Assembly: GCF_947496075.1 (NCBI RefSeq) | Contig: NZ_CANMBJ010000004.1 | Coordinates: 372,001-436,000, forward strand | DNA length: 64,000 nt | Source: an uncultured Tateyamaria sp. | GTDB taxonomy: Bacteria > Pseudomonadota > Alphaproteobacteria > Rhodobacterales > Rhodobacteraceae | Direction: 5' to 3' | Shown: piece after piece, positions 50,695-59,696 of the stretch | Numbering within the stretch: the first letter of the stretch is position 1 | Layout of the letters: each line of letters starts with the position of its first letter | The notes under the pieces: generated by a model | What the model saw: only the letters and a program-made list of their open reading frames with translations | Databases searched by the model: none | What the model was told of the DNA's origin: nothing | Translations under genes and position numbers: made by a program

Positions 50695-52938
50695 ATGACG
50701 ACCGGAATGGCAAACGACCTAGATGATATCGAAAATGCGCAGCACCTTCTGCGCGACGCCGTCGACTCTCTCAAGGAAGGGTTTGCCCTATACGATGAAA
50801 ACCGACGTCTCGTCATGTTCAATCAACGCTACGCTGAAATGAATAAGGCCGTCGCGCATCTTCTCAAACCCGGTCTGGACTGGGAAATTTTGATGCGCGA
50901 GACCGCGCGCCGCGGTATCTACGCCGATGCAGTGGGAAACGAACAGCAATGGCTGTCCGACAGGTTGGTCGGTGGCATCGAATTCATTCAAGACTTCGAA
51001 CTCAGAGAAACGGATGGGCGGACCTATTTGGTGTCCGTTCATCCCACGCGTTCCGGCGGCTTTGTTGTCACCCGTGAAGATATCACTGCCAAAAAACAAG
51101 CCGAAGTCGAGCAGCGCGACGGAGACCTTTTGATCAGGAAGGTGCTGGATGCCAGTGCTGCTGTGGTGACCATGGCGCGCATTGGTGACGGGCAAATCCT
51201 CTATCGCAGCCCTGCTGCACTTCATCTTTTTGGCCCTAGTAAATCTGCGCGCGAACACTATGCCCGCCCCGAAGAACGCGCAGACTTTGTCACCGAGCTT
51301 TTGGCAGACGGGCGCGTGGATAATTTTAAACTGGATCTGCGGAATGCTGATGGACACATCTTTCCCGCGTCCATTTCTTCGCAACTGATAGATTTCAAGG
51401 GCGAGGAAGTTATTGTCACGAGCATTATTGATCTCACAGTCCAAAAAGAGGCTGACGCGCTGATCCGGCAGGTGATGGAGGCTTATCCTGCTGCCATCAA
51501 CATGACGCATGCAGAAACCGGGGAGGTTTTGTTTTCGACGCCTGAGCTCAAAGCGCTGTTCGGGCCCGCCGACAACTCGCAATCCTACTACGCAGACCCG
51601 ACCGAACGTGAAAGCTACCTCAAGGACCTGCGACAGGCTGGCATGCTCAAGGACCGGCGCATGGAGTTTGTTGACGCGCATGGTCGTAAGTTTTGGGGTG
51701 CGGATTCCTCACGTCTCATTGAGTTCAACGGCGAAGAGGTCATTGTTTCGAATACACGCGATCTGACAGATGAGTTGGCGCTTTCAGAAGAGCTGTCGAG
51801 ACAGCGGGAATTGCTCTTTCAGAATGAAAAGATGTCCGCGCTCGGCGAATTGCTTGCCGGTGTCGCACATGAGTTGAACAATCCCTTGTCCGTTGTTGTC
51901 GGCCATTCGCTGATGCTCAAAGAAGAGATCACGGACCCCGGCCTAATGACGAGGATCGACAAGATCGGAACCGCCGCTGAGCGATGCGCGAAGATCGTCA
52001 AGACATTCCTCGCGATGGCGCGCCAGCAGCCAAGCAAGATTGAATCGGTTGATGTTGCGAGCGTGATTGAAACCGCCGCGGATGTTGTCGGCTATGGCAG
52101 CGTGTCAGGTGGCATCCGCATTACACGCAACATCCCCGACGGTGTGCCTCCCATTGCCGCCGATGCTGATCAGATTACGCAGGTCATCATCAATCTGTTC
52201 ATCAATGCTGAACAGGCATGGGCTTCCTCGGGAAGCGGCGACCACATTGACGTGTCGGCCTTGTTCAAGTCGGACACAGGTATGGTCGAAGTGATCGTTC
52301 ACGACAACGGCCCCGGCATTCCCGAGGCTATACGAGCGCGTATTTTCGAGCCGTTTTTCACAACCAAAGAGGTCGGCGAAGGAACAGGTATCGGTCTGGC
52401 GTTCTGTCATCGGATCATCCTGTCGCATGGCGGGCAGATCGAATTGGACCAGACGCGCACGTCCGGTACATGTTTTCGCATCATGCTCCCCGCAGCCAAA
52501 AGTGATGATGTGCAAACGGATGAACCCGCCAACCAGATCAGTGCGCCGGCGGACATGAGAGCCTTGATCGTGGATGATGAGGTTGAGGTTGGCGAGTTGA
52601 ATGCTGAAATTCTGAGGAAAGAAGGCTTCGCGGTTGACTTTGTTTCGTCGGGCGAAGAAGCGCTCGAACGTCTCCGTGCAACTGAATATGATGTTTTCCT
52701 AAGCGACTTGAACATGCCCGGCGTCGATGGCCGCCAGATATACGCGGCGTTGCAAACGCATTTTCCCGAGATGTTGAGCCGGACCGCATACATCACGGGT
52801 GACACGATGGGACAAAGCTCGCTTGGTTTGCTTCGAGATTCCGGTCTTCCGCACCTGGAAAAACCCGTGTCACCAGCAGAACTCAGAGAACTCGTTCACA
52901 GGCTGCTGACCGATCACAAAGGACCGACGGATGGATAG
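50695..52938 (+). CDS. soluble PAS hybrid histidine kinase with receiver
   Basis: A 747-residue cytoplasmic kinase without membrane segments. It has three PAS-like domains (about 15-133, 145-250 and 255-360); the second and third are clear duplicates, ending [18 protein letters not shown] and [18 protein letters not shown]. HisKA follows with His392 ([14 protein letters not shown]), HATPase (about 490-610, [10 protein letters not shown]) and a C-terminal receiver (about 625-740, Asp in [13 protein letters not shown]). The next gene, an OmpR-type regulator, overlaps it by eight bases and is its likely output. A second possible start is the ATG at 50707. Confidence 0.9.
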   Translation: MTTGMANDLDDIENAQHLLRDAVDSLKEGFALYDENRRLVMFNQRYAEMNKAVAHLLKPGLDWEILMRETARRGIYADAVGNEQQWLSDRLVGGIEFIQDFELRETDGRTYLVSVHPTRSGGFVVTREDITAKKQAEVEQRDGDLLIRKVLDASAAVVTMARIGDGQILYRSPAALHLFGPSKSAREHYARPEERADFVTELLADGRVDNFKLDLRNADGHIFPASISSQLIDFKGEEVIVTSIIDLTVQKEADALIRQVMEAYPAAINMTHAETGEVLFSTPELKALFGPADNSQSYYADPTERESYLKDLRQAGMLKDRRMEFVDAHGRKFWGADSSRLIEFNGEEVIVSNTRDLTDELALSEELSRQRELLFQNEKMSALGELLAGVAHELNNPLSVVVGHSLMLKEEITDPGLMTRIDKIGTAAERCAKIVKTFLAMARQQPSKIESVDVASVIETAADVVGYGSVSGGIRITRNIPDGVPPIAADADQITQVIINLFINAEQAWASSGSGDHIDVSALFKSDTGMVEVIVHDNGPGIPEAIRARIFEPFFTTKEVGEGTGIGLAFCHRIILSHGGQIELDQTRTSGTCFRIMLPAAKSDDVQTDEPANQISAPADMRALIVDDEVEVGELNAEILRKEGFAVDFVSSGEEALERLRATEYDVFLSDLNMPGVDGRQIYAALQTHFPEMLSRTAYITGDTMGQSSLGLLRDSGLPHLEKPVSPAELRELVHRLLTDHKGPTDG

Positions 52939-53644
52939 TCAGGGAGCGCATATCCTGGTGTGCGACGATGAGATCGACTTGCGGGAAATGCTCCAGGAAT
53001 ACCTAGGAAAACGTGGCTACAAGGTGTCTGGTGCCGCGGGCGGTGACGAATTGCGGGACGTTCTTTCCGTCAGTCCGGTGGATGTCATTATCATGGATAT
53101 CAACATGCCCCGCGAAGATGGCCTTTCCATTCTAAGGTCTTTGCGACCGAACGACACGACACCCGTCATCATGCTCACCGCAGCTGGTGACGTCATTGAT
53201 CGTATCATTGGCCTTGAGATGGGAGCGGATGATTACCTTGGCAAACCCGTGGATCTGCGCGAACTGGAGGCCCGGATCAAGGCGATCCTGCGCCGCGAAG
53301 CCATCAGTGGCGGTGCAGCAGCCACAAAAACCGACATCCACCGCGCAGTGTTCGGCGAATATGTCCTCGACAAGGACGCCGCCAAGCTGCTCGCACCAGA
53401 CGGGACGGAAGTCCAGTTGACCGCGATGGAGTACAGCCTGCTCAAGGTTTTCGCTGAGAACAAAGGACGTGTTTTGAATCGGGATCAGCTCTTGGAGCAA
53501 GCGCATGATCGGTCCTGGGATCCCTTTGACCGCAGCATTGATATCCGTATCTCGCGACTGCGCAGAAAACTCGAAGCCAATCCGGAAAAACCCGAGATCA
53601 TCAGGACCGTGCGCGGCATTGGATACCTCTACGACCCGGACTGA
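52931..53644 (+). CDS. OmpR-family response regulator
   Basis: A 237-residue regulator with a receiver (about 6-120; CDDE, Asp56 in VIIMDINMPREDG, Lys in DDYLGKPVDLREL) and a winged-helix output domain (about 140-237) ending RTVRGIGYLYDPD. It overlaps the upstream PAS kinase by eight bases. Because the kinase has its own receiver, the flow of phosphate may be branched. Candidate targets are the TGAAACA cluster and the adjacent genes, but this is only positional. Confidence 0.93.
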   Translation: MDSQGAHILVCDDEIDLREMLQEYLGKRGYKVSGAAGGDELRDVLSVSPVDVIIMDINMPREDGLSILRSLRPNDTTPVIMLTAAGDVIDRIIGLEMGADDYLGKPVDLRELEARIKAILRREAISGGAAATKTDIHRAVFGEYVLDKDAAKLLAPDGTEVQLTAMEYSLLKVFAENKGRVLNRDQLLEQAHDRSWDPFDRSIDIRISRLRRKLEANPEKPEIIRTVRGIGYLYDPD

Positions 53645-53716
53645 GCTCCCACAATCAACGGCAGGTGCCGCGAACTGAGGCACTCTCTGACATGCATCAG
53701 TTTTGCGATCACGGCC

Positions 53717-54199
53717 TCAATAGTCCTCACCGGCATAGCGATTGGGTTGACCAACGGCTTCCGTGCTCCTGATGAAGTCGGCCCAATCTGCTCCCGGCCG
53801 CCAGATGCTTTCCATGTTTTCCATCGCCTTGGGCACAGTTAACCCAAAGCCATCGATTGCATAGCGATAGAAAAATGCACTCACCCGCGCATTGTAGATG
53901 CAATGGACATGAATATTAGCGTTTGGATGAGCGGCGAGTGCCTCTTTGAAGGCCTGGTAATCCGCATCCGTTGGATTCTCGAAATCGACCGGGATGTATA
54001 TGTATGCCATGCCCAGTTCCGCCACCGTGCCACGTTCATCGGTCAGCGCACCTTTGCCATTGTGATGAATGCCCAGGTTTATGATGTGGGTCACACCAAG
54101 GGATTTGAGGTCGACCATTTGCGCCTCATCAGGTTGGCCTGACGTCGTGATGCGCATATCGATGCGCCTCCAGTTTAGGATGTGTGTTAGGTCAGTCAT
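53717..54199 (-). CDS. dual-specificity phosphatase-like protein
   Basis: A 160-residue protein of the tyrosine phosphatase superfamily. The start WRRIDMRITTSGQPDEAQMV and the active-site loop VHCIYNARVSAFFYRY (about 98-113) match bacterial beta-lactamase-hydrolase-like or PTP-like proteins, in which Cys and Arg are four residues apart instead of the usual five. The general acid is likely Asp in VDFENPT. AGGAGGAGG precedes the ATG. It follows a DUF1272 gene by 15 bp. Confidence 0.75.
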   Translation of the reverse strand: MTDLTHILNWRRIDMRITTSGQPDEAQMVDLKSLGVTHIINLGIHHNGKGALTDERGTVAELGMAYIYIPVDFENPTDADYQAFKEALAAHPNANIHVHCIYNARVSAFFYRYAIDGFGLTVPKAMENMESIWRPGADWADFIRSTEAVGQPNRYAGEDY

Positions 54200-54214
54200 T
54201 GTGGCCTCCTCCTG

Positions 54215-54469
54215 TCAGGCTTGCAGGTCTGCACAAACAGCGTGGGCTTTGGTGAAACGCTTTGTAGACGCAGGAAACCTTGCCAGTTTGTCGATAGGGC
54301 GCACCGGGCGTGGTACGAAGTTTCCGCCGCAGTTCGGGCAGAGGTTGGCAAATCTTTTCTCGGCGCACTCCGCACAAAACGTACATTCGAAAGAGCATAT
54401 GCGTGCGTCCTTCGAATCCGCCGGTAGGTCCTTGTCGCAGCATTCGCAATTTGGTTTTAGGATCAACAT
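54215..54469 (-). CDS. DUF1272 zinc-ribbon-like protein
   Basis: An 84-residue protein with eight to nine cysteines in paired motifs: CECCDKDL, CSFECTFCAECAEK and LCPNCGG. This is the DUF1272 signature and should coordinate two zinc ions. The C-terminal 30 residues are basic and lack the motif. Function is unknown in the family. It is divergent from the GlxA-type regulator (62 bp) and upstream of the phosphatase-like gene. Confidence 0.8.
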   Translation of the reverse strand: MLILKPNCECCDKDLPADSKDARICSFECTFCAECAEKRFANLCPNCGGNFVPRPVRPIDKLARFPASTKRFTKAHAVCADLQA

Positions 54470-54531
54470 ATCAACGTCTCCAGATCGTGTGACCGTAGAC
54501 TATCCGCTCTGTCTTTGGCAGAAATGCCAAC

Positions 54532-55536
54532 ATGACCGCAAAAACTGCCAAATTGAATTCACCAACGAACGACCCGAGGTTGGTCGTCTTTGTCGTGTAC
54601 CCGGATGTCGTTCTGTTGGATCTGGTCGGCCCACTTCAAGTCTTCTCTCATGCCCCAGATTCTCTGACTCAACGCAATGGCTACGAGTGCGTGGTTGTAT
54701 CTGTCGACGGCGGTCTCATCGAGACGAACACGGTTGTCTCCATTCCAAGCGAGCCCATCTCATGTCTCTTGAACCGCTCAGTACACACGCTGGTTGTCGT
54801 GGGTGGTGATGGAGCCATTCCCGGTATGCGCGATCCGAAACTGGGCGCAGCGATCAAGGCACTTGCCGAAAGAGCGCAGCGTGTCTGTTCCGTTTGTTCC
54901 GGCGCATTGGTCCTTGCGGCGACTGGGCTGCTGGACGGGCGGCGCGCCGTCACGCATTGGGAAGACTGTAGGATGCTCGCAGACGAGTTTCCCAAAGTGC
55001 AGGTCGAGCTTGACCCTATCTTCGTTAAGGATGGTCGAGTTTGGACATCGGCCGGGATCACGGCAGGCATCGATATGTCGCTGGCGATCGTGTCCGAGGA
55101 CTTGGGGCGCGATTCTGCTTTGAGCATGGCCCGCTCAATGGTGGCTCAAATGGTTCGTTCAGGTGGCCAATCGCAATACAGCCCAGCACTTGGCCGACAG
55201 GTCAGTGATGGCCTCGGACGTTTCGAGGCATTGCACGCGTGGATGTCGGAAAATCTAGGCGCGGAGTTGTCCGTTGGCTCACTGGCATCAAAGGCTGGAA
55301 TGAGCGCCCGTAACTTTGCTCGTGTTTATTCCAAAGTAATGGGTAAGACGCCAGCGAAGGCGGTTGAGGCGATGCGGATAGAAAGAGCGCAGGATTTGCT
55401 GGAGACATCCTCCAAGAGTTTGAAGCAGATCGCCACGCTGAGTGGGTTCAAGGAAGAAGACCGTATGCGATGTGCCTTCCTGCGAGTGTTGAGAGTAACA
55501 CCGTCGGAATATCGCCAGAACTTCCGGTCTGCGTAG
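54532..55536 (+). CDS. GlxA-type transcriptional regulator (DJ-1/PfpI plus AraC)
   Basis: A 334-residue regulator. The N-terminal half (about 15-190) is a DJ-1/PfpI domain with the nucleophile-elbow-like VCSVCSGALVLAATGLLDGR. The C-terminal half holds two AraC helix-turn-helix motifs (LASKAGMSARNFARVYSKVM and LKQIATLSGFKEEDRMRCAF). Such proteins often control amine or arginine catabolism. The start follows the DUF1272 promoter region on the opposite strand. The likely ligand is unknown. Confidence 0.9.
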   Translation: MTAKTAKLNSPTNDPRLVVFVVYPDVVLLDLVGPLQVFSHAPDSLTQRNGYECVVVSVDGGLIETNTVVSIPSEPISCLLNRSVHTLVVVGGDGAIPGMRDPKLGAAIKALAERAQRVCSVCSGALVLAATGLLDGRRAVTHWEDCRMLADEFPKVQVELDPIFVKDGRVWTSAGITAGIDMSLAIVSEDLGRDSALSMARSMVAQMVRSGGQSQYSPALGRQVSDGLGRFEALHAWMSENLGAELSVGSLASKAGMSARNFARVYSKVMGKTPAKAVEAMRIERAQDLLETSSKSLKQIATLSGFKEEDRMRCAFLRVLRVTPSEYRQNFRSA

Positions 55537-56466
55537 CCTTGGTACCAAGTTTGCTGATGGCTCTGGACATTGGGGTGATCGCTCTGGCGAAGCCGAGCCG
55601 CAGCGTCGAGAACTATGGCCGATCTTCTGATTGGCCCGAGACTTCGTTGCGCCAACCCCCCCACGACCAAGACGGCGCTTGTGGCGCGAACTCCACCGCA
55701 TTTGGCCAAGTGCAACAGGAACAAGACGGAGGTTATGAGGAAGCCGTTTGTGTTCTTCACCGTTCTCAAGCTGACGATCGACCAGCAAATGAATGCGCGC
55801 CGCTTGCGCAATGAGCGGTGCCAGATTAGTGCCGCCTGCGCTTCGGATAACGACACTGGCTCGATCATCTGAGCGGGTTTTACAGCCGGGATAAATGTGC
55901 TTGATCAGACCTGCGCTAACCAATTCGACGTCAATCCGTCCAATCGTTCTCTTCGACAATCCAAAAACCTGTGCAAGCAGCTCCAGTGAATGTCAAAGAG
56001 CGCAGATCTCGCCCCGTTAAAAGTCCGATGGCTGAAAGCTCCCAATCACGAATGCCAAGCACTCGACGGACCATTTAGAAAGGCCGAACCAGACGTTCGA
56101 TCGTCGCAGAAGCTGCTTCAGTTGATAGGGCGGATGTCGGAAGGGAGGTCTTCGTGTGCAAGCCGAACACTTATGCCGCACACCCTCACATCAGCTTACC
56201 GCCCGGATTGCCAGTTGATTTCACGTAGCCCTTTAAGGTGGCTTCTGCCAGAAAGCTGGGAGCTTTTGCGTTAGATTTGATCCTGGTTTCGGTTGCCGCG
56301 GAGCCGGGATTCTTCTTTGTATCTCGTCGATAGCACCTCCCATATTGAGCCGCGAACTGTGCCGGATTTATACCATTGTTTTTCACGTGTTCCCGTACAG
56401 ATGCTGCAAATTCCTCCAGGAGATAAGGCGTTCTTCGACGCAACAATATCTATTTATCGGTATTTT
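55537..56466. other. degenerate 0.9 kb region next to tRNA-Arg
   Basis: No intact gene is found between the GlxA-type gene and tRNA-Arg, and the base composition is lower in GC than the flanks. On the minus strand about 55985-55730 reads as protein-like sequence (a helix-turn-helix-like SKRTIGRIDVELVSAGLI, then TNLAPLIAQAARIHLLVD), with a stop just upstream and no good start; the pattern loosely recalls RepC-type replication initiators. Another minus-strand open frame (56186-56446) has no recognisable features. Remnants of an element inserted at the tRNA are plausible. Confidence 0.45.
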
Positions 56467-56543
56467 TGGCGACCCCGGCAGGATTCGAACCTGCAACCTG
56501 CCCCTTAGGAGGGGGCTGCTCTATCCAGTTGAGCCACGGGGCC
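56467..56543 (-). tRNA. tRNA-Arg (anticodon CCU)
   Basis: A complete cloverleaf on the minus strand including encoded CCA. The acceptor stem is GGCCCCG with CGGGGTC (one G-T pair), the D arm is GGCTCAACTGGATAGAGC, the anticodon arm CCCC-CTCCTAA-GGGG carries CCT (reads AGG), and the T arm GCAGGTTCGAATCCTGC is standard. A degenerate region abuts its 3' end. Confidence 0.96.
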
Positions 56544-56669
56544 TTGCGTGACCCAACTACTGTTTCAAACGCGCCTTGTCACCCGTTTCAATAGGCTCCG
56601 GGTTGTCCAAATGCTTGAATCTTGTTCAGTTTTAAAGGTAACTCAAGGGAAGCATAGAAAGGACCGTCC

Positions 56670-57704
56670 TTGACTGATCGCCCTGCCCGCCCGCTGACGC
56701 TGCGCGATGTATCCGCTGCGTCTGGCGTGTCCGAAATGACTGTCAGCCGTGTGTTGCGCAACAGGGGCGATGTGTCTGAAACGACACGGAAAAAAGTGCT
56801 CGCGGCGGCAAAGACACTTGGCTATGTCCCAAATCAGATCGCTGGATCGCTGGCCTCTCAACACGTCAACCTCGTAGCGGTCATTATCCCCTCGCTCAGC
56901 AACATGGTGTTTCCCGAAGTTTTGACCGGTATCAACCAGGTCCTGGAAGACACCCCGTTGCAGCCCGTATTCGGCGTCACCGACTACATGCGCGACAAGG
57001 AAGAGCGCGTGCTGTACGAGATGCTGTCCTGGCGTCCTTCGGGCGTGATCATTGCGGGATTGGAGCATTCGGATTCGGCGCAGGCCATGCTGCGCAACGC
57101 TGGTATCCCAGTGGTCGAGATCATGGATACCGATGGCAACCCAGTCGATAACATGGTCGGCATTTCGCACCGGCAGGCCGGGTTGGACATCGCCAAAGCC
57201 ATCTTGAAACAGGGCTATTCTCGCATCGGTTTCATGGGTACGTCCATGCCGCGCGACCACCGTGCGCGCAAACGGTTCGAAGGACTCACGGAGGGCCTCG
57301 CCAAAGCTGGGATTGAGATTGAAGCACGCGATTTCTACGAAGGCGGGTCTGCGCTGGCTAAGGGGCGCGAGATGACCAAAGCCATGCTGGACGCGAACCC
57401 GGACCTCGATTTCCTGTACTACTCCAATGACATGATTGGGGCGGGCGGGCTGCTTTACCTGTTGGACGAAGGGATCGATGTGCCCGGACAGATTGGTCTG
57501 GCGGGCTTCAATGGCGTTGAGTTGTTGCAAGGGCTTCCACGCCAATTGGCAACCACGGACGCCTGCCGCCTTGAGATTGGGCGCGCTGCAGCCGAGATCA
57601 TTCGTGATCGGAATGCCGAAGGGGCCGATCCGGCACCCAAGCACATCACGCTGACGCCAACCATCTCTTATGGCGATACATTGCGCCGCGCATTGCGGAC
57701 GTGA
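56670..57704 (+). CDS. LacI-family transcriptional regulator
   Basis: A 344-residue repressor-type protein. The N-terminal helix-turn-helix is TLRDVSAASGVSEMTVSRVL (about 9-28) with the hinge LGYVPNQIAGSLAS. The rest is a periplasmic-binding-protein-like effector domain. It resembles GntR (gluconate) type LacI members. TTG at 56670 serves as start with AAAGGA six bases upstream. Its stop overlaps the GTG of the YcaQ-like gene (GTGA), so it heads the transcript that ends with pxpBCA. The effector could be related to those genes but is not known. Confidence 0.88.
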   Translation: MTDRPARPLTLRDVSAASGVSEMTVSRVLRNRGDVSETTRKKVLAAAKTLGYVPNQIAGSLASQHVNLVAVIIPSLSNMVFPEVLTGINQVLEDTPLQPVFGVTDYMRDKEERVLYEMLSWRPSGVIIAGLEHSDSAQAMLRNAGIPVVEIMDTDGNPVDNMVGISHRQAGLDIAKAILKQGYSRIGFMGTSMPRDHRARKRFEGLTEGLAKAGIEIEARDFYEGGSALAKGREMTKAMLDANPDLDFLYYSNDMIGAGGLLYLLDEGIDVPGQIGLAGFNGVELLQGLPRQLATTDACRLEIGRAAAEIIRDRNAEGADPAPKHITLTPTISYGDTLRRALRT

Positions 57705-58909
57705 CGCCGTTCACGCTGACCAACACTCAGTCAAGGCGTGTCTTTCTGGATCGTCATGCCCTTTCTGACACGCCAGGCGGGCCGGCGCATGGGGATGCCC
57801 TGCTTGATCTGATCACGCGGCTTGGATTTGTTCAGCTCGACAGCATCAACACAGTTGCGCGTGCGCATGATCTGATCCTGTTCACTCGTAAGCCGAGATA
57901 CCGGCCGAAGAACCTCAAAAACCTGTACGAACGTGATCGTAGTCTGTTCGAACATTGGACACATGATGCTGCGGTCATCCCCGCGTCGTTCTATCCCTAC
58001 TGGCACCTGCGGCGCGGACGAGACGCCGCCCGCCTGCGCGAACGGTGGAGCGAATGGCGGCGTGATGGCTTCGAGGCCAAATTTCAGCCTGTTCTGGACC
58101 AGATTCGAGAGCACGGCCCTTGCTGCTCGGGCGATGTGGGAGATGGCGAAAAACGTGGATCCGGTGGTTGGTGGGATTGGCATCCGTCCAAGACAGCCCT
58201 TGAATACCTCTGGCGCAGCGGGGCCTTGCAAGTCGTCAAGCGCGAAGGATTTCAGAAGTACTATGACCTGACTGAACGGGTGCTGGATACCCGCACCATC
58301 GGTAATGCCCCGGATACCGAAGAAACCGTCGACTGGTGTTGCCGCGAGGCGTTGGACCGGCTGGGTTTTGCTACGCATGGTGAGTTGGCCGCATTCTGGG
58401 ATCACATCAGCCCGGCAGAGGCGAAGGACTGGTGCATATCGGCGCTTGCCTCGGGGCGGATCATAGAAGTGCATGTGACCGGCGTGGATGGGTCAACCCG
58501 TCCAGCATATGCGTGGCCCACACTGCCTGACGACCCATCCTTGGAGCAGGTTCCGACATCGCGGCTGCGTGTCCTCAGCCCGTTTGATCCTGCCTTGCGC
58601 GACCGAAAACGGGCTGAGCGCCTGTTCGGTTTCGCTTACCGGATCGAGATCTTCGTGCCTGAGCCCAAGCGGACCTATGGCTATTACGTCTTTCCGCTGA
58701 TGGAAGGTGATCGCATTGTGGGGCGGGTCGATATGAAGGCGCATCGTGCCGACGATGTCCTGCGCGTGCGTGCGCTGTGGCCGGAACGTAAAGTGCGTTG
58801 GGGCAAGGGCCGACAAGCCGCGTTCGAGGCGGAGCTGGACCGCGTCATCAAGCTGGCGGGTGTCAGTCAGATTGCCTTTGACGACGGCTGGCTCCGCACG
58901 GCGCTTTAG
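57701..58909 (+). CDS. YcaQ-family winged-helix DNA glycosylase
   Basis: A 402-residue protein of the winged-helix HTH_42 family that includes YcaQ/AlkX, which unhooks DNA interstrand cross-links. Typical segments are FVQLDSINTVARAHDLILFT (the catalytic QxQ/QxD-like motif is QLD here), WHPSKTALEYLWRSGALQVV, and RLRVLSPFDPALRDRKRAER. It starts with GTG overlapping the LacI stop. A DNA repair gene between a LacI regulator and the 5-oxoprolinase genes is unusual. Other members of the family are uncharacterised. Confidence 0.8.
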   Translation: MTPFTLTNTQSRRVFLDRHALSDTPGGPAHGDALLDLITRLGFVQLDSINTVARAHDLILFTRKPRYRPKNLKNLYERDRSLFEHWTHDAAVIPASFYPYWHLRRGRDAARLRERWSEWRRDGFEAKFQPVLDQIREHGPCCSGDVGDGEKRGSGGWWDWHPSKTALEYLWRSGALQVVKREGFQKYYDLTERVLDTRTIGNAPDTEETVDWCCREALDRLGFATHGELAAFWDHISPAEAKDWCISALASGRIIEVHVTGVDGSTRPAYAWPTLPDDPSLEQVPTSRLRVLSPFDPALRDRKRAERLFGFAYRIEIFVPEPKRTYGYYVFPLMEGDRIVGRVDMKAHRADDVLRVRALWPERKVRWGKGRQAAFEAELDRVIKLAGVSQIAFDDGWLRTAL

Positions 58910-58946
58910 CGTTGCGCCCAAGGATGAAGCCTCTACCTTGCACGCC

Positions 58947-59696
58947 ATGACAACCCTGAGCGCATACAGCCCCAAAGTCCGTTCTGTCGGACTTGACGGA
59001 GTGCTTGTGACCTTCGGCGACACGGCCACGGACGAGGCCAACCGCGCCGCCATCGCCTTTCGCGGCGCAGTGGATGCACAGGGCTGGCCAGAAGTGTCCG
59101 AAAGCAGCAGCACGCTGGTGTCGGCCTTTTTTCGGATCGACCTGGCTGAGCATCGGTTCGAAGCAATCTCGGATCGGTTGCAGAGCATTCTGGCCACACG
59201 GGATTGGTTCGCTGCATCCTTGCCTGAAGGACGCGCCTTGTGGACCGTTCCGGCGGTGTTCGGCGGCGCGCGGGCGCCGCAATTTGACGAAGCGGCCGAA
59301 GCAGCCGGCCTTAGCACCCGGGATGCACTGCGCGACCTGACCACGACCCGGCTGCGTGTCCTGACGCTCGGGTTTGCCCCGGGCCAGCCCTATCTCGGTA
59401 CGCTGGACGACGCCTGGAACATTCCGCGGCAAAAGGAATTGACGTTGAATGTCCCTGCCGGGGCGCTGGTGGCGGCCGTCCGCCAGATATGCCTGTTTGC
59501 CAAGGACACACCTACGGGGTGGCGACATGTTGGGCAATCGGCGTTTGCCTGTTTCCGTCCCCGCGGGGACACGCCATTTCCATTGGCGCCGGGGGACGAA
59601 GTCCAATTCACAGACATCTCAGCCACCGAGCTGTCCCGCATCGAAGACACCGTGACAGACGGGTCAGGCGGGGCGATCCGCACGGAGTTGGCGTGA
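58947..59696 (+). CDS. pxpB: 5-oxoprolinase subunit PxpB
   Basis: A 249-residue protein of the KipI/allophanate hydrolase subunit 1 family. Landmarks are VTFGDTATDEANRAAIAF near the N-terminus, LTLGFAPGQPYLGTLDD (about 140-155), PAGALVAAVRQICLFA and WRHVGQSAF. With PxpC and PxpA it forms the ATP-dependent enzyme that opens 5-oxoproline to glutamate. The ATG at 58947 starts 37 bp after the YcaQ-like gene. Its stop overlaps the pxpC ATG (TGATG). Confidence 0.9.
   Translation: MTTLSAYSPKVRSVGLDGVLVTFGDTATDEANRAAIAFRGAVDAQGWPEVSESSSTLVSAFFRIDLAEHRFEAISDRLQSILATRDWFAASLPEGRALWTVPAVFGGARAPQFDEAAEAAGLSTRDALRDLTTTRLRVLTLGFAPGQPYLGTLDDAWNIPRQKELTLNVPAGALVAAVRQICLFAKDTPTGWRHVGQSAFACFRPRGDTPFPLAPGDEVQFTDISATELSRIEDTVTDGSGGAIRTELA

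Noticed and set aside
55288-55959. 223-residue minus-strand frame antisense to the GlxA-type gene end
   Set aside because: It needs a TTG start directly after a stop and its second half is antisense to the AraC domain; kept only as part of the degenerate-region note.
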